A stretch of DNA of 64,000 bases, taken from contig NZ_CP019082.1 in NCBI RefSeq assembly GCF_001956985.1, positions 5,828,001 through 5,892,000 on the forward strand, in the 5' to 3' direction. The translations under genes were made by a program, and so were the position numbers. Position 1 is the first letter of the stretch, and each line of letters begins with the position of its first letter. This document shows positions 18,129-26,141 of this stretch, piece by piece. Below the pieces are notes generated by a model that saw nothing but the letters and a program-made list of their open reading frames with translations, was not told where the DNA came from and did not search any database. This DNA is from Paludisphaera borealis (GTDB lineage Bacteria; Planctomycetota; Planctomycetia; Isosphaerales; Isosphaeraceae).

Positions 18129-18164
18129 CGAGTCGGCCCGTCTCCGAGGAGAATGGCCGACTCG
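18129..18164 (-). terminator. hairpin after the BMC operon
   Basis: CGAGTCGGCC (18129-18138) pairs perfectly with GGCCGACTCG (18155-18164). Within the loop, TCTCC and GGAGA (18141-18152) can extend the stem. It lies about 40 bases beyond the last BMC gene and just upstream of the CocE-like start. No T-run follows, so it may be a factor-dependent terminator, an mRNA-stabilising end, or an operator for the CocE gene. Confidence 0.5.
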
Positions 18165-18203
18165 TCGATCATCGAACCAGAGTAAGAGAATCGCCGGTTC
18201 GAA

Positions 18204-19538
18204 TCAGCGCCCCAGTCCCAGCCGCTGGCGATGGTACGCGAGCCGGTCGGTCGGAGTCATGCGGGCGAAGTCGGGGCGTCCGTTGACCTGGAACGAGGGC
18301 GTCTCGCTCGCGGACGTCAGCTTCGACTCGGTGACCAGCGGCTTCGGCTGCTCGAAAACGGCCGCGAAGCTGTTGCCGTTGGCGTGGGTCGCCGCCGGCT
18401 TGCCGTGGTCGTGGCACGAGCAGGCGTGCGCGCCGTTGGACGAAGGCGAAGGCAGGGGCGCGGTCGTCGGTCCGACGGCCGCGGGTTGCGCCGGCACCGT
18501 CACGAGCCCGCCGCCCGCGTAGCTCATCGATTGCGTCGTGACCTTGAGGTCGTCTTCAAGCCGGCGCTGGGGCGCGACGCCCAGGCGGGCGAGGACCGCG
18601 TGGTACGCCTTCACGGCGTCGACCGGGCCGATCTGGCCGTCGACGATCAGCCGCAGGAACTGGACGAAGGCGAGCTGGTTCTCGGCGTTGTTGATCTTGC
18701 GACCGAACAGGGCCACCTTGGCGCCGTACTTCTGGGCGTCGGCCAGGAGCTGGAAGGCGTCGCGGGTGGTTCCCGACGAACCGCCGAGGATGCCGACGAT
18801 CAGGTTCCGGTCGAAGCGGACCAGTTCCTCCATCGCCTTGGGGCCGTGATACACGATCTTGAGGAAGTCCGGCCGACCCGCCGGGGCGACGCCCGCCAGC
18901 ATCCGGGTGATCATGTCGTTGAGGTAGTGTGGCACGATCGCGGGATCGAGGCCGGTCGCGACGTTCGGGTCGAAGACTTCGAGGAAGTAGCGAAAGCCCT
19001 TGCGCTCGGCCTCTTCGCGAAACGCGTGGAACCTTTCGAGCGTCTCCACGTCGCGCCGGAGGTCGTTGTTGAAGGTGACGCTGTAGAGCCCGAGGTTCGC
19101 TCCGCGCGTGCGCTCCTCGGGCGAGCAATCGAGGTGGCCGCACTGGGCGTGGTCGATGCTGGCGGTGCGGAAGGGCCGCGAGGCCTCGGCGGCGTAGGAC
19201 GAGCCGCGCGCCAGGTGGATGTCGGTCGTGTCGTTGGCGCGGATCGCCGGGGTGACGGCCGTGCCGTCGAACAGCCGCTCGCCGAACGTCAACGCGTAAT
19301 TCGAACTCGCCGACATGAGCATGATGTCGACCAGACCCTGACGGGTGATCAGCCGCATTTGCTCGCGGTACTGTTCAAGCGTCTTGAACCGCACCTCGCC
19401 CGCGTGCAACTCGGGCGACTGTCCCGGTGCGCCCAGGCCCGTCGCCATGTCGGCGTCCTTGGCGTCGGCGAGGATGAACTCGCCGCAGTTCGGATTCGCG
19501 TGAATGGCCGCGAGTTTTCGATCGAGCGACTTGATCAT
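18204..19538 (-). CDS. BMC-associated class I (DhnA/LsrF/DeoC-like) aldolase homologue
   Basis: This 444-residue protein has a TIM-barrel-like core up to about residue 320. FLKIVYHGP (K227, candidate Schiff-base lysine), LIVGILGGSSGTTRD and GAKVALFGRKINN resemble the terminal strands of DhnA/LsrF-type aldolases. A Pro/Ala/Ser linker with ACSCHDH (residues 372-378) follows, then an amphipathic C-terminal helix (DFARMTPTDRLAYHRQRLGL) that looks like an encapsulation peptide. It is the last gene of the BMC operon, 1 base after the dehydrogenase stop. Its substrate is unknown; it may handle another phosphorylated sugar or aldehyde inside the shell. Confidence 0.72.
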   Translation of the reverse strand: MIKSLDRKLAAIHANPNCGEFILADAKDADMATGLGAPGQSPELHAGEVRFKTLEQYREQMRLITRQGLVDIMLMSASSNYALTFGERLFDGTAVTPAIRANDTTDIHLARGSSYAAEASRPFRTASIDHAQCGHLDCSPEERTRGANLGLYSVTFNNDLRRDVETLERFHAFREEAERKGFRYFLEVFDPNVATGLDPAIVPHYLNDMITRMLAGVAPAGRPDFLKIVYHGPKAMEELVRFDRNLIVGILGGSSGTTRDAFQLLADAQKYGAKVALFGRKINNAENQLAFVQFLRLIVDGQIGPVDAVKAYHAVLARLGVAPQRRLEDDLKVTTQSMSYAGGGLVTVPAQPAAVGPTTAPLPSPSSNGAHACSCHDHGKPAATHANGNSFAAVFEQPKPLVTESKLTSASETPSFQVNGRPDFARMTPTDRLAYHRQRLGLGR

Positions 19539-19539
19539 C

Positions 19540-20637
19540 TCAGCGGCCCCCTCGGCCGTTGCCGTTGCCCAGTCCGGAAATCGTCACCCGCGAGCTGCCG
19601 CTCACGACGTTGCCGCCGCCCGAACCCATCGTCACTCGCACCGGGCGGGGGCCGGACTCGGCCGGCTTGCTGGACGACCCCGCGACGGCCTTGCCGGCGG
19701 CCTTGGGATTGGTCTTGAGCACCTGATCGATGGTCTCGCGAAGCACCTGCGCCGAGTGCTGAAGCGCCGAGGTTTCCTTCGGCCACAGCTCGATTTCAAG
19801 CTGCGACTGCACGCCCGAGCGGCCGACGACTGTGGGGACCGAGATGCAGACGTCGCGCATCCCGTACTGGCCGTTGACCAGCGACGAGACCGGCAGGATG
19901 CGCCGAGAGTCGAGGGCGATGGCGTGGACGACCTCGCGGATCGACAGGCCGACGGCGAAGCCCGCGCCACCTTTGAGCTTGATGACCTCGGCGCCGCTCC
20001 CCTTGGTCTTCGTGAACAGAGCGTCGGCCGTCGACGCGTTCCAGCCGGGGAACTTCTCCAGCGGCAGGCCGGCGGCCTGGGCGGCCGACCAGATGGGGAC
20101 CATGCTGTCGCCGTGCTCGCCGAGGATCGTCGCCGTGACCTGGGTCGCGGGCAGCTTCAGGTGGTCGGCGATCAGGCTGCGGAACCGGGCCGAGTCGAGC
20201 TGGGTCCCCAGGCCGATCACCTGCGAGGCGGGCAGGCCGAGCTGCGTCGTCGCCAGGTACGTCAGGACGTCGACGGGGTTCGAGACCACCAGGATGATCG
20301 CCTCCCGCTTCAGGCCGGCCGATTTGACGCTGCCGAGGATGCTCAGGAACAGCTCGACGTTGCGATTGATCAAGTCGAGGCGGCTCTCGTCAGGCTTGCG
20401 ACGGAGGCCCGCCGTGATCACGACGACGTCGCTTTCGGGGATGGCCTCGTAGCCCGTGGCCCGAATCCGCTGGTCGGCCACCAGCGACGCGCCGTGCAGC
20501 AGGTCGAGGGCCTGGCCCTTGCAGCCGTCGGCGTTGAGGTCCATCAGGTCGAGACCGCTGACGAGGCCCCCGCACTGGAGGGCGTAAGCCGCGCACGACC
20601 CGACCAGGCCGCCGCCGCCGATGATGCTGACCTTCAT
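19540..20637 (-). CDS. lactate/malate-type dehydrogenase of the BMC operon
   Basis: This 365-residue NAD-dependent 2-hydroxyacid dehydrogenase has a Rossmann start (VSIIGGGGLVGSCAAYAL), D148/R151 (QLDSARFR) and catalytic H175 (GEHGDS). The specificity loop reads TAGLRRKPDESRLDL; aligned to LDH/MDH the discriminating residue is R80, as in malate dehydrogenases, while the following ESRLDL is LDH-like. A low-complexity Gly/Ser/Asn tail of about 50 residues (from about 310) is extra to the family. In the pathway it may interconvert lactate and pyruvate or recycle NAD. AGGAG lies before the ATG. Confidence 0.87.
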   Translation of the reverse strand: MKVSIIGGGGLVGSCAAYALQCGGLVSGLDLMDLNADGCKGQALDLLHGASLVADQRIRATGYEAIPESDVVVITAGLRRKPDESRLDLINRNVELFLSILGSVKSAGLKREAIILVVSNPVDVLTYLATTQLGLPASQVIGLGTQLDSARFRSLIADHLKLPATQVTATILGEHGDSMVPIWSAAQAAGLPLEKFPGWNASTADALFTKTKGSGAEVIKLKGGAGFAVGLSIREVVHAIALDSRRILPVSSLVNGQYGMRDVCISVPTVVGRSGVQSQLEIELWPKETSALQHSAQVLRETIDQVLKTNPKAAGKAVAGSSSKPAESGPRPVRVTMGSGGGNVVSGSSRVTISGLGNGNGRGGR

Positions 20638-20681
20638 TGAGTCGTTCTCCTAGGCGTTGCTGTTGGCTTGTATGGGGGTGG

Positions 20682-21656
20682 TCACTTGCCGGTGCCGCTG
20701 AGGGCGCTCATGACCTGTTCGGTGATCGACCGGACCAGGGCGTCGACGTCGGGGCTCGATACGCCGCCGTTTCCGTTCGACGACGGCTGGGCCTGGGCCT
20801 TGGGGGCCGCGACGGCCGCCGGGGCGTCGTGGGAGTGGCACGAGCAGGCGTTGGATTCGCCCGACTGGGTCGCCTGGTTGAGCAACTTGGGATGGATGAA
20901 GACGCGGGGCTCGGGGCTGAAGTCGCCGTAGCCTTCGCGGAACAGGCTGTTGCCGCAGAGGTCGCAGTTTTCGAGCCCGAGCCCGAGCCGGGGGTCGGGG
21001 ATGCCGAGACCGGGCTTGAGCCTGAGCAGTTCGGCGGCCTTCTCGTCCGAGTAGTAGTTCACCCGGCCGAGCTGCTTGGCCAGCAGCAGAATCCGGCAGT
21101 AGGCGTCGATGATCTCGGTCTTGAAGTAGGCGTCTTCGAGGTCGATGCCCGAGGTGATCGTGCCGTGGTTGGCCAGCAGGATCGTGTCGGTGTCCTTGGC
21201 GTACGGCAGGATCGTGTCGGCGAACTTCTGGCCGCCGGGGGTCTCATAAGGGGAGATGGCGACCTCGCCCAGGAAGACCTCGATCTCGGGGAGCACGCAC
21301 TTGGGGATCGGCTCCTTGGCGACGGCGAAGGCCGTGGCGTGGGGCGGGTGGCAGTGGACGACCGAGCGGATGTCGGGCCGAGCCTTCATGTAGGTCAGGT
21401 GGAGCAGCATCTCGCTCGAACGCTTCCGCTTGCCGGAGATCTGCTTGCCTTCGAGGTCGATGATGCACAGGTCGTCGGGCTTCATGAAGCCCTTCGAGAC
21501 GCGGGTCGGCGTGCAGAGGACGCGGTCCTCGCTCAGCCGGTAGCTGATGTTGCCGTCGTTGGCCGCCGCGAAACCCTTGGCGTAGATCCGCCGGCCGATC
21601 TCGCACATCTGCTCCCGCAGCTTCCACTCGTTCATGACGTTGCCGTTCGTGCTCAT
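20682..21656 (-). CDS. class II fuculose/rhamnulose-1-phosphate aldolase, BMC-targeted
   Basis: This 324-residue zinc aldolase should cleave L-fuculose-1-P or L-rhamnulose-1-P to DHAP and L-lactaldehyde. Zinc ligands are H101/H103 (HCHPPHA) and H164 (ANHGT); the catalytic glutamate is E82 (SSEM). Beyond the catalytic domain come CDLCG (231-235), ACSCHSH (270-276), a Pro/Ala/Gln linker and the encapsulation-type helix VDALVRSITEQVMSAL (304-319). The ATG at 21656 has GAGGGG upstream; a start at 21746 is longer than family norms. It sits 62 bases after a shell gene. Confidence 0.92.
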   Translation of the reverse strand: MSTNGNVMNEWKLREQMCEIGRRIYAKGFAAANDGNISYRLSEDRVLCTPTRVSKGFMKPDDLCIIDLEGKQISGKRKRSSEMLLHLTYMKARPDIRSVVHCHPPHATAFAVAKEPIPKCVLPEIEVFLGEVAISPYETPGGQKFADTILPYAKDTDTILLANHGTITSGIDLEDAYFKTEIIDAYCRILLLAKQLGRVNYYSDEKAAELLRLKPGLGIPDPRLGLGLENCDLCGNSLFREGYGDFSPEPRVFIHPKLLNQATQSGESNACSCHSHDAPAAVAAPKAQAQPSSNGNGGVSSPDVDALVRSITEQVMSALSGTGK

Positions 21657-21718
21657 GGCTTGCCCCTCGCCGTCGTCAGAAGTTTTCCGGGATTCGTATC
21701 GTTTGTTTCGTCTGCGAT

Positions 21719-21997
21719 TCAGAATGAGAGCTGGTCGATCAGGCACGCGCAGTAGGCGTCGATCGGCGTCTTTTGCTTGCCGAACGGGTTTGCGGCCTCG
21801 CCGCCCTCGCTGAGGCCGATCAAGGCGCCGACTCCCGCGCCCAGCCGGTCGTACACGACGACCTCGTCGCCGCGCTCCGGACCGCCGTCCCTCAAGGCCG
21901 ACAGCGGCATGGGCAACGCCAGGGCGAACCGGCCGCCGCGGAGGCTGGGATGCGACCGAGACAGCGTGACCCGACCGATGACTTCGGCGATCCTCAT
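21719..21997 (-). CDS. BMC-P pentameric shell protein (EutN/CcmL)
   Basis: This 92-residue vertex protein begins MRIAEVIGRVTLSRSHPSL, has VVVYDRLGAGVGALIGLSEG in the middle and PIDAYCACLIDQL at the end, the standard EutN/CcmL beta-barrel layout. Five copies cap a shell vertex. Its ATG overlaps the stop of the RpiB-like gene. It is one of three BMC-P paralogues in the operon, which differ enough to occupy different vertices or assembly states. Confidence 0.93.
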   Translation of the reverse strand: MRIAEVIGRVTLSRSHPSLRGGRFALALPMPLSALRDGGPERGDEVVVYDRLGAGVGALIGLSEGGEAANPFGKQKTPIDAYCACLIDQLSF

Positions 21998-22776
21998 CCT
22001 TCCGTCTCCTTCAGCCATGACGGCCGTTCGGCGAACCGAGGCGCTCCGGCCTGTCGGAAGGCGGTCGCCAGTTGCTTGATCCACGACAGCGATTTGCCGG
22101 TCGGCTCGACCACGATCAGGTTCGCGCCCATCGACCGCGAGGCGCGGTGGACGTCGGCCGGCTCGGCGGCGACCGCCGCGCGAACTCCGGGGGCCTGGCA
22201 GGCTCGCCAGACCGCGAGCGCCCCGTCGGTCGTCACCAGGAGCGCGCCTCGTCCCTCGCCAGCCTGAATCCAGCCCGAAAGATCGTCGAGCGCCGGCCCT
22301 AGCTCGGTCCAGCGGCCGGCGTCTTCCAGCAACGACCGTCGCAGAGCGTGAAGGTATCCGAGGTCGGAGTCGATCGCGAACGCCCATTCGCCGCGCGCCG
22401 ACGCCCCGAACTCCGTGAGACCCGCGAGCTGGATGACGACGCCTTGCCGCTTCATCAGGTCGCGGGCCAGGGGGGTGACGACCGTTCCGGGGGCGATCCG
22501 GACCACCCGCGTTCCGGGCGAAAGCGTCTCGGCGTGACGGAGCGAGAACAGCCGATCGGCGAACACCGGGGCCGACGCGCGTTGCGCCGGCCGCGTCGCC
22601 GCGTGCAGCTCGGCGAGGACCGTCCGGACGGCCGCGTCGACGATCGAGATCGGGTCGGGGCCGAACGACGGCGAACCGAAGGCGCGCGGCGACGGCGGCA
22701 GGCTGGCGCCCCGCGTCCCGACCGCGATCCGACTGTTCAACGTCGACTGCAACATCAGAAAAACGTCCTCGATCAA
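21994..22776 (-). CDS. BMC-operon protein with RpiB-like C-terminal half
   Basis: This 260-residue protein is not confidently assigned. Residues 90-120 (VVRIAPGTVVTPLARDLMKRQG) resemble the TPxARD motif of EutT-like and other BMC-associated proteins. The C-terminal half (ACQAPGVRAAVAAEPADVHRASRSMGANLIVVE) follows the pattern of RpiB/LacAB sugar-phosphate isomerases, but the catalytic CGTG motif is absent (VTTDGALAV instead). It could be a degenerate isomerase, an assembly factor or a ligand-binding scaffold. Its stop overlaps the next BMC-P start. Confidence 0.72.
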   Translation of the reverse strand: MIEDVFLMLQSTLNSRIAVGTRGASLPPSPRAFGSPSFGPDPISIVDAAVRTVLAELHAATRPAQRASAPVFADRLFSLRHAETLSPGTRVVRIAPGTVVTPLARDLMKRQGVVIQLAGLTEFGASARGEWAFAIDSDLGYLHALRRSLLEDAGRWTELGPALDDLSGWIQAGEGRGALLVTTDGALAVWRACQAPGVRAAVAAEPADVHRASRSMGANLIVVEPTGKSLSWIKQLATAFRQAGAPRFAERPSWLKETEG

Positions 22777-22783
22777 CCTGTGC

Positions 22784-23041
22784 TTATCTGCGATCCGGAA
22801 CCGCCAGGACGCTCCAGCGCCCCGGCGAGTTGATTCCGACCATTTCCCGGAGAATTTTCGCGTCGGTCGTGCACATCACCAGGTCGCCTCGGCCGGCGCC
22901 CAACCGATCGAAGACCAGGACGGGTTCGCCGTCCGGGCCGCCGTCGGCGGTTTCAAGCTGAACGACGAGCAGCCGTTCACCCTGAAACGTCGGGTCTTTC
23001 ACCGTGGAGGTCGCCGTTCCGACGACTTGGCCGAGCTGCAT
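22784..23041 (-). CDS. BMC-P pentameric shell protein (EutN/CcmL)
   Basis: This is the shortest vertex protein of the operon at 85 residues. It has MQLGQVVGTATSTVKDPTF, LLVVQLETADG, PVLVFDRLGAGRGDLVMCTTD and a final MVGINSPGRWSVLAV. The GAGxGDxV pore-side turn is typical. It lies between the aldehyde dehydrogenase and the RpiB-like gene on the same strand and should be co-translated with them. Confidence 0.93.
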   Translation of the reverse strand: MQLGQVVGTATSTVKDPTFQGERLLVVQLETADGGPDGEPVLVFDRLGAGRGDLVMCTTDAKILREMVGINSPGRWSVLAVPDRR

Positions 23042-23067
23042 CGAACCAGGCTCCTGATGACGGAAGG

Positions 23068-24498
23068 TCAGGCGAACCGCAAGCCGCCGGTGACGGCGGT
23101 CCGGCGCTGGCGGCAGAAGGTCAGGGGGGTGGTGACGCCCTCGCCGGTCGGGCCGGCGATCGAGAACGAAGGGACGCCTTCGCCGCCGGCGCCCAGCCCC
23201 GCGATGCTCGGGCCGTTGATGACGAAGATCGTGCAGTCCATCACCTTGCCCATCTTCGACATCACCGAGACGTCGCGCGAGTGGAGCACGGCGGTGTGGC
23301 CGAAGTCGTGTTCGCTCTCCTTCGCCAGGGCGATGGCGCGGTCGACGTTCGGGACCTTCACGAACGGCACGAAGGGCATCATCTGCTCTTCCTGCACGAA
23401 CGGATGGTCGAAGCCGGTTTCGCCGTAAAGGAGCTGCGTGCCTTCGGGAACCCTGATGCCCGCGAACTCGGCGAGGAAGGCCGGGTCCTTGCCGACGAGG
23501 TCCTTGTTGACGTGCGGCTTGCCGTCGGAGCCGGTCTCGAAGGCCGCGCGGGTGAGGGACTCGATCTGCGGGGCCGAGAGCCGGAAGCCGCCGTGCTTGG
23601 CCATCGTGTCGAGCAGCTTGTCGAAGATCTCGGCGACGGCGAAGACCTGCTTCTCGCCGATGCAGAGCAGGTTGTTGTCGAAGGCGCCGCCGATCACGAT
23701 CGACTTGGCCGCGTTGTCGAGGCAGGCGGTGGCGTCGACGACGACCGGCGGGTTGCCGGGGCCGGCGACGATCGCGCGGCGCTTGCTCGCCAGCGCCGCC
23801 CGGGCGACGGCCGGACCGCCGGTCACGACCAGGAGCCGGATCTTCGGGTTCTCGAACAGGCCGGCGGCCGTCTTGAGAGTCGGCGGGTCGATGATCGTGA
23901 TCAGGTTCTCAAGGCCCGTCGCCTCGGCGATCGCCTTGTTGAACAGCCGGACGCCGTGGGCCGCGATGTTCGAGCCCGACGGGTGGGCGTTGACGACCAT
24001 CGTGTTGCCGGACGCCAGCATGTTGATGGCGTTGGCGGCCAGCGTCGGCAGGCTGTGGGTGACCGGCGTGATGGCCCCGATGACGCCGAACGGCGTGTAG
24101 TCGGTGAGCGTCAGGCCGTCGTCGCCGCTGTTGAGATCGGTGCGGAGGTACTCGACGCCCGGGATCAGCGGAATCGTCCCCCGCAGCTTGGCGATCTTGT
24201 GGTCGAGCCGGCCGATCTTGGTCTCTTCAAGCTCCAGCCGGCCCAGCTCTTCGGCCTGCTCGACGCAGATGTCGCGGATGCAGGAGACGGCCTTCTTGCG
24301 GTCGGCCAGGCTGCTGTTGCGGAACGTCTGGAAGGCCGATTCGGCCGCGTCGACCGCCGCTTCGACGGTCGGGAACACGCCGTAGTCGCCCCCGGACGCC
24401 TTGCCGTTGCTGCTGCCGTTGGTGGGAGCGGCCCCGGTCCCCATCTGGTTGAGGACCTGCTGGACCACGCTGCGGATCAGATCTTCACTCATTTGCAT
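23068..24498 (-). CDS. CoA-acylating aldehyde dehydrogenase, BMC-targeted
   Basis: This 476-residue PduP/EutE-like enzyme oxidises an aldehyde, here presumably lactaldehyde, to acyl-CoA with NAD. The N-terminal SEDLIRSVVQQVLNQMG is a classic encapsulation helix followed by a Gly/Ser/Asn linker. The catalytic cysteine is C279 (DNNLLCIGEKQV); NAD-site motifs include TPVTHSLPT and VTGGPAVARAAL. Two close starts exist (ATG at 24498 and at 24492); the first is given, without a decisive RBS. It shares the operon with PduL, which uses its acyl-CoA product. Confidence 0.94.
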   Translation of the reverse strand: MQMSEDLIRSVVQQVLNQMGTGAAPTNGSSNGKASGGDYGVFPTVEAAVDAAESAFQTFRNSSLADRKKAVSCIRDICVEQAEELGRLELEETKIGRLDHKIAKLRGTIPLIPGVEYLRTDLNSGDDGLTLTDYTPFGVIGAITPVTHSLPTLAANAINMLASGNTMVVNAHPSGSNIAAHGVRLFNKAIAEATGLENLITIIDPPTLKTAAGLFENPKIRLLVVTGGPAVARAALASKRRAIVAGPGNPPVVVDATACLDNAAKSIVIGGAFDNNLLCIGEKQVFAVAEIFDKLLDTMAKHGGFRLSAPQIESLTRAAFETGSDGKPHVNKDLVGKDPAFLAEFAGIRVPEGTQLLYGETGFDHPFVQEEQMMPFVPFVKVPNVDRAIALAKESEHDFGHTAVLHSRDVSVMSKMGKVMDCTIFVINGPSIAGLGAGGEGVPSFSIAGPTGEGVTTPLTFCRQRRTAVTGGLRFA

Positions 24499-24571
24499 GG
24501 CGGACACCGGGGGTTTTGGGCCTGGTCGAAAATCCAAATGTGTTTCGCGGTACGAGCCGGGGGCGGGCCGT

Positions 24572-24889
24572 TCAGCCGTCGCTTCGCGTCGAGTAGACGA
24601 CCTGGCCGCGGAGATCGACGGTGTCGACCAGTCCGATCACCACGGCGTCGATGGGGAGCTTGTCGGTCTCCGGCGTCAGCCGGGCGCTCGAGCCCTGGCA
24701 GATCAGGACCATCTCGTCGATCCCGGCGCCCAAGGTGTCGACGACGACGAACGTCCGGCCCGTGGGGACCAGGCGGTCGCGGCTCTTGTCGTCGATCCGG
24801 TAGGGCTCGACGATGAGCAGCTTTTGTCCGGTCATCGAGGCGACCTTCTGGGTCGCCACCACGCTTCCAGTCACCCGGGCCAGGAACAT
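24572..24889 (-). CDS. BMC-P pentameric shell protein (EutN/CcmL)
   Basis: This is the longest vertex protein here, at 105 residues. MFLARVTGSVVATQKVASM opens the barrel, LLIVEPY and FVVVDTLGAGIDEMVLICQGSSAR follow, and PIDAVVIGLVD near the end is conserved in the family. The extra length lies in the DDKSRDRLVPTGR loop. It sits between the kinase and the aldehyde dehydrogenase. Confidence 0.94.
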   Translation of the reverse strand: MFLARVTGSVVATQKVASMTGQKLLIVEPYRIDDKSRDRLVPTGRTFVVVDTLGAGIDEMVLICQGSSARLTPETDKLPIDAVVIGLVDTVDLRGQVVYSTRSDG

Positions 24890-24935
24890 CGTCGAAAGGT
24901 CCTGTGAGTCTTGACGGCTGTCTTCGATTCCACGG

Positions 24936-26141
24936 TCACGCGGACGAGCGGGCGCCCGATTTCAGCAAGGCTTCCGACTGGCGGGCGACGACGAGTTCCT
25001 CGTTCGTCGGCACGGTCCAGACTTCGACGCGCGAGCCGTCGGCCGAGACCCGGCGCTCGGCCGGCCCCTTGGCGTTCCGCTCGGGATCGAGGGTGATTCC
25101 GAACCATTCGAGTTCGCGGCAGGTCTCGGAGCGAATCCACTGCGAGTTCTCGCCGATGCCGCCGGTGAAGACGATCGCGTCGGCTCCGCCCAGTTCGAGG
25201 AGGTAGGCCCCGAGGTAGTGGCGGATCGAGGCGACGAACAGGTCGATGGCCAGCTTGGAGCGGGCTTCGCCGGCCGCCGCCGCCGCTTCGATGTCGCGGA
25301 GGTCGCGGTGTCCGGAGATCCCTTCGAGACCCGACTGATTGGCCAGGATGTCGAGGATCTCTTCCAGGCTCTTGCCCGTCTCGCGGAGCAGGACGGGGAG
25401 GGCGAAGACGTCGAAATCGCCGACCCGATTGTTGTGGGGCAGGCCCGATTGCGGGCTCATGCCGAGGCTGCACGCCACCGACTCGCCGTTGCGAATCGCC
25501 GTCAGCGACGAGCTGCCGCCGAGGTGGCAGGAGATCACCTTGATGTCTTTGCGGCCGAGCAGCTCGGGCATTCGCCACGAGATGTAGCGATGGCTCGCGC
25601 CGTGGAAGCCCCAGCGGCGGACGCCCAGGCGGGTCGACCAGTCGTCGGGGATCGCGTAACGCTGGGCCGCTTCGGGGATCGTCCGGTGGAACCCGGTCTC
25701 GTACGCCGCGACCAGCGGGAGGTTCGGGAAGCGTTCCCGGAGCATCCGCATGGCCTTTGTGTAGGGGGGATTGTGGGCCGGGCAGACGTCGGCGAACGCC
25801 TCCATCGCTTCCAGCACCGGCTCGTCGACCAGGTGGACCCCGGTGAGGTTGCGGGCGTGGACCGCCTTGAAGCCGATCGCCGAGACGTCGGACGCGTCGT
25901 CGAGCACCCCGATCTCGGGGTCGGTCAACTGGTCGAGGCAGAGCTGGACCGCATCGCCGTGGTCGGCGATCGGCCGGTCCATCTCGCGCTCGCCCTTGAT
26001 CGACTTGATCACGATCTTGGCCGAGGGGGCGCCGATGCGCTCGATCGCCCCTCGGGCCAGGACTGGCTCGGCCGGGTCGCCCAGGTCGAACAGGCGGTAC
26101 TTGAAGCTGGTGCTGCCCAGATTCGCGACGAGGATCTTCAA
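24936..26141 (-). CDS. acetate-kinase-family acyl kinase with altered active site
   Basis: This 401-residue ASKHA kinase should convert acyl-phosphate plus ADP to carboxylate plus ATP, ending the BMC pathway (probably lactyl-phosphate). Family motifs are ILVANLGSTSFKY, RRWGFHGASHRY, VFTGGIGENS and TNEEL. Aligned to Methanosarcina AckA, N7, S10 and S12 are kept, the R241 equivalent is kept (NNRVGDFD), but H90-R91 become F91-K92 (IGFKAVH) and D148 becomes E148 (AYETGFH). These are conservative changes at catalytic positions. The start overlaps a BMC-H stop. Confidence 0.9.
   Translation of the reverse strand: MKILVANLGSTSFKYRLFDLGDPAEPVLARGAIERIGAPSAKIVIKSIKGEREMDRPIADHGDAVQLCLDQLTDPEIGVLDDASDVSAIGFKAVHARNLTGVHLVDEPVLEAMEAFADVCPAHNPPYTKAMRMLRERFPNLPLVAAYETGFHRTIPEAAQRYAIPDDWSTRLGVRRWGFHGASHRYISWRMPELLGRKDIKVISCHLGGSSSLTAIRNGESVACSLGMSPQSGLPHNNRVGDFDVFALPVLLRETGKSLEEILDILANQSGLEGISGHRDLRDIEAAAAAGEARSKLAIDLFVASIRHYLGAYLLELGGADAIVFTGGIGENSQWIRSETCRELEWFGITLDPERNAKGPAERRVSADGSRVEVWTVPTNEELVVARQSEALLKSGARSSA

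Noticed and set aside
16348-18522. Long plus-strand open frame (724 codons) opposite the CocE-like and aldolase genes
   Set aside because: It crosses two real minus-strand genes and their gap, and its translation has no domain signal.
24936-26141. Loss of the catalytic Arg (R241) in the acyl kinase
   Set aside because: At first the TRxG motif seemed missing, but gap-free alignment places an Arg (NNRVGDFD) at that position; only R91 and D148 differ.
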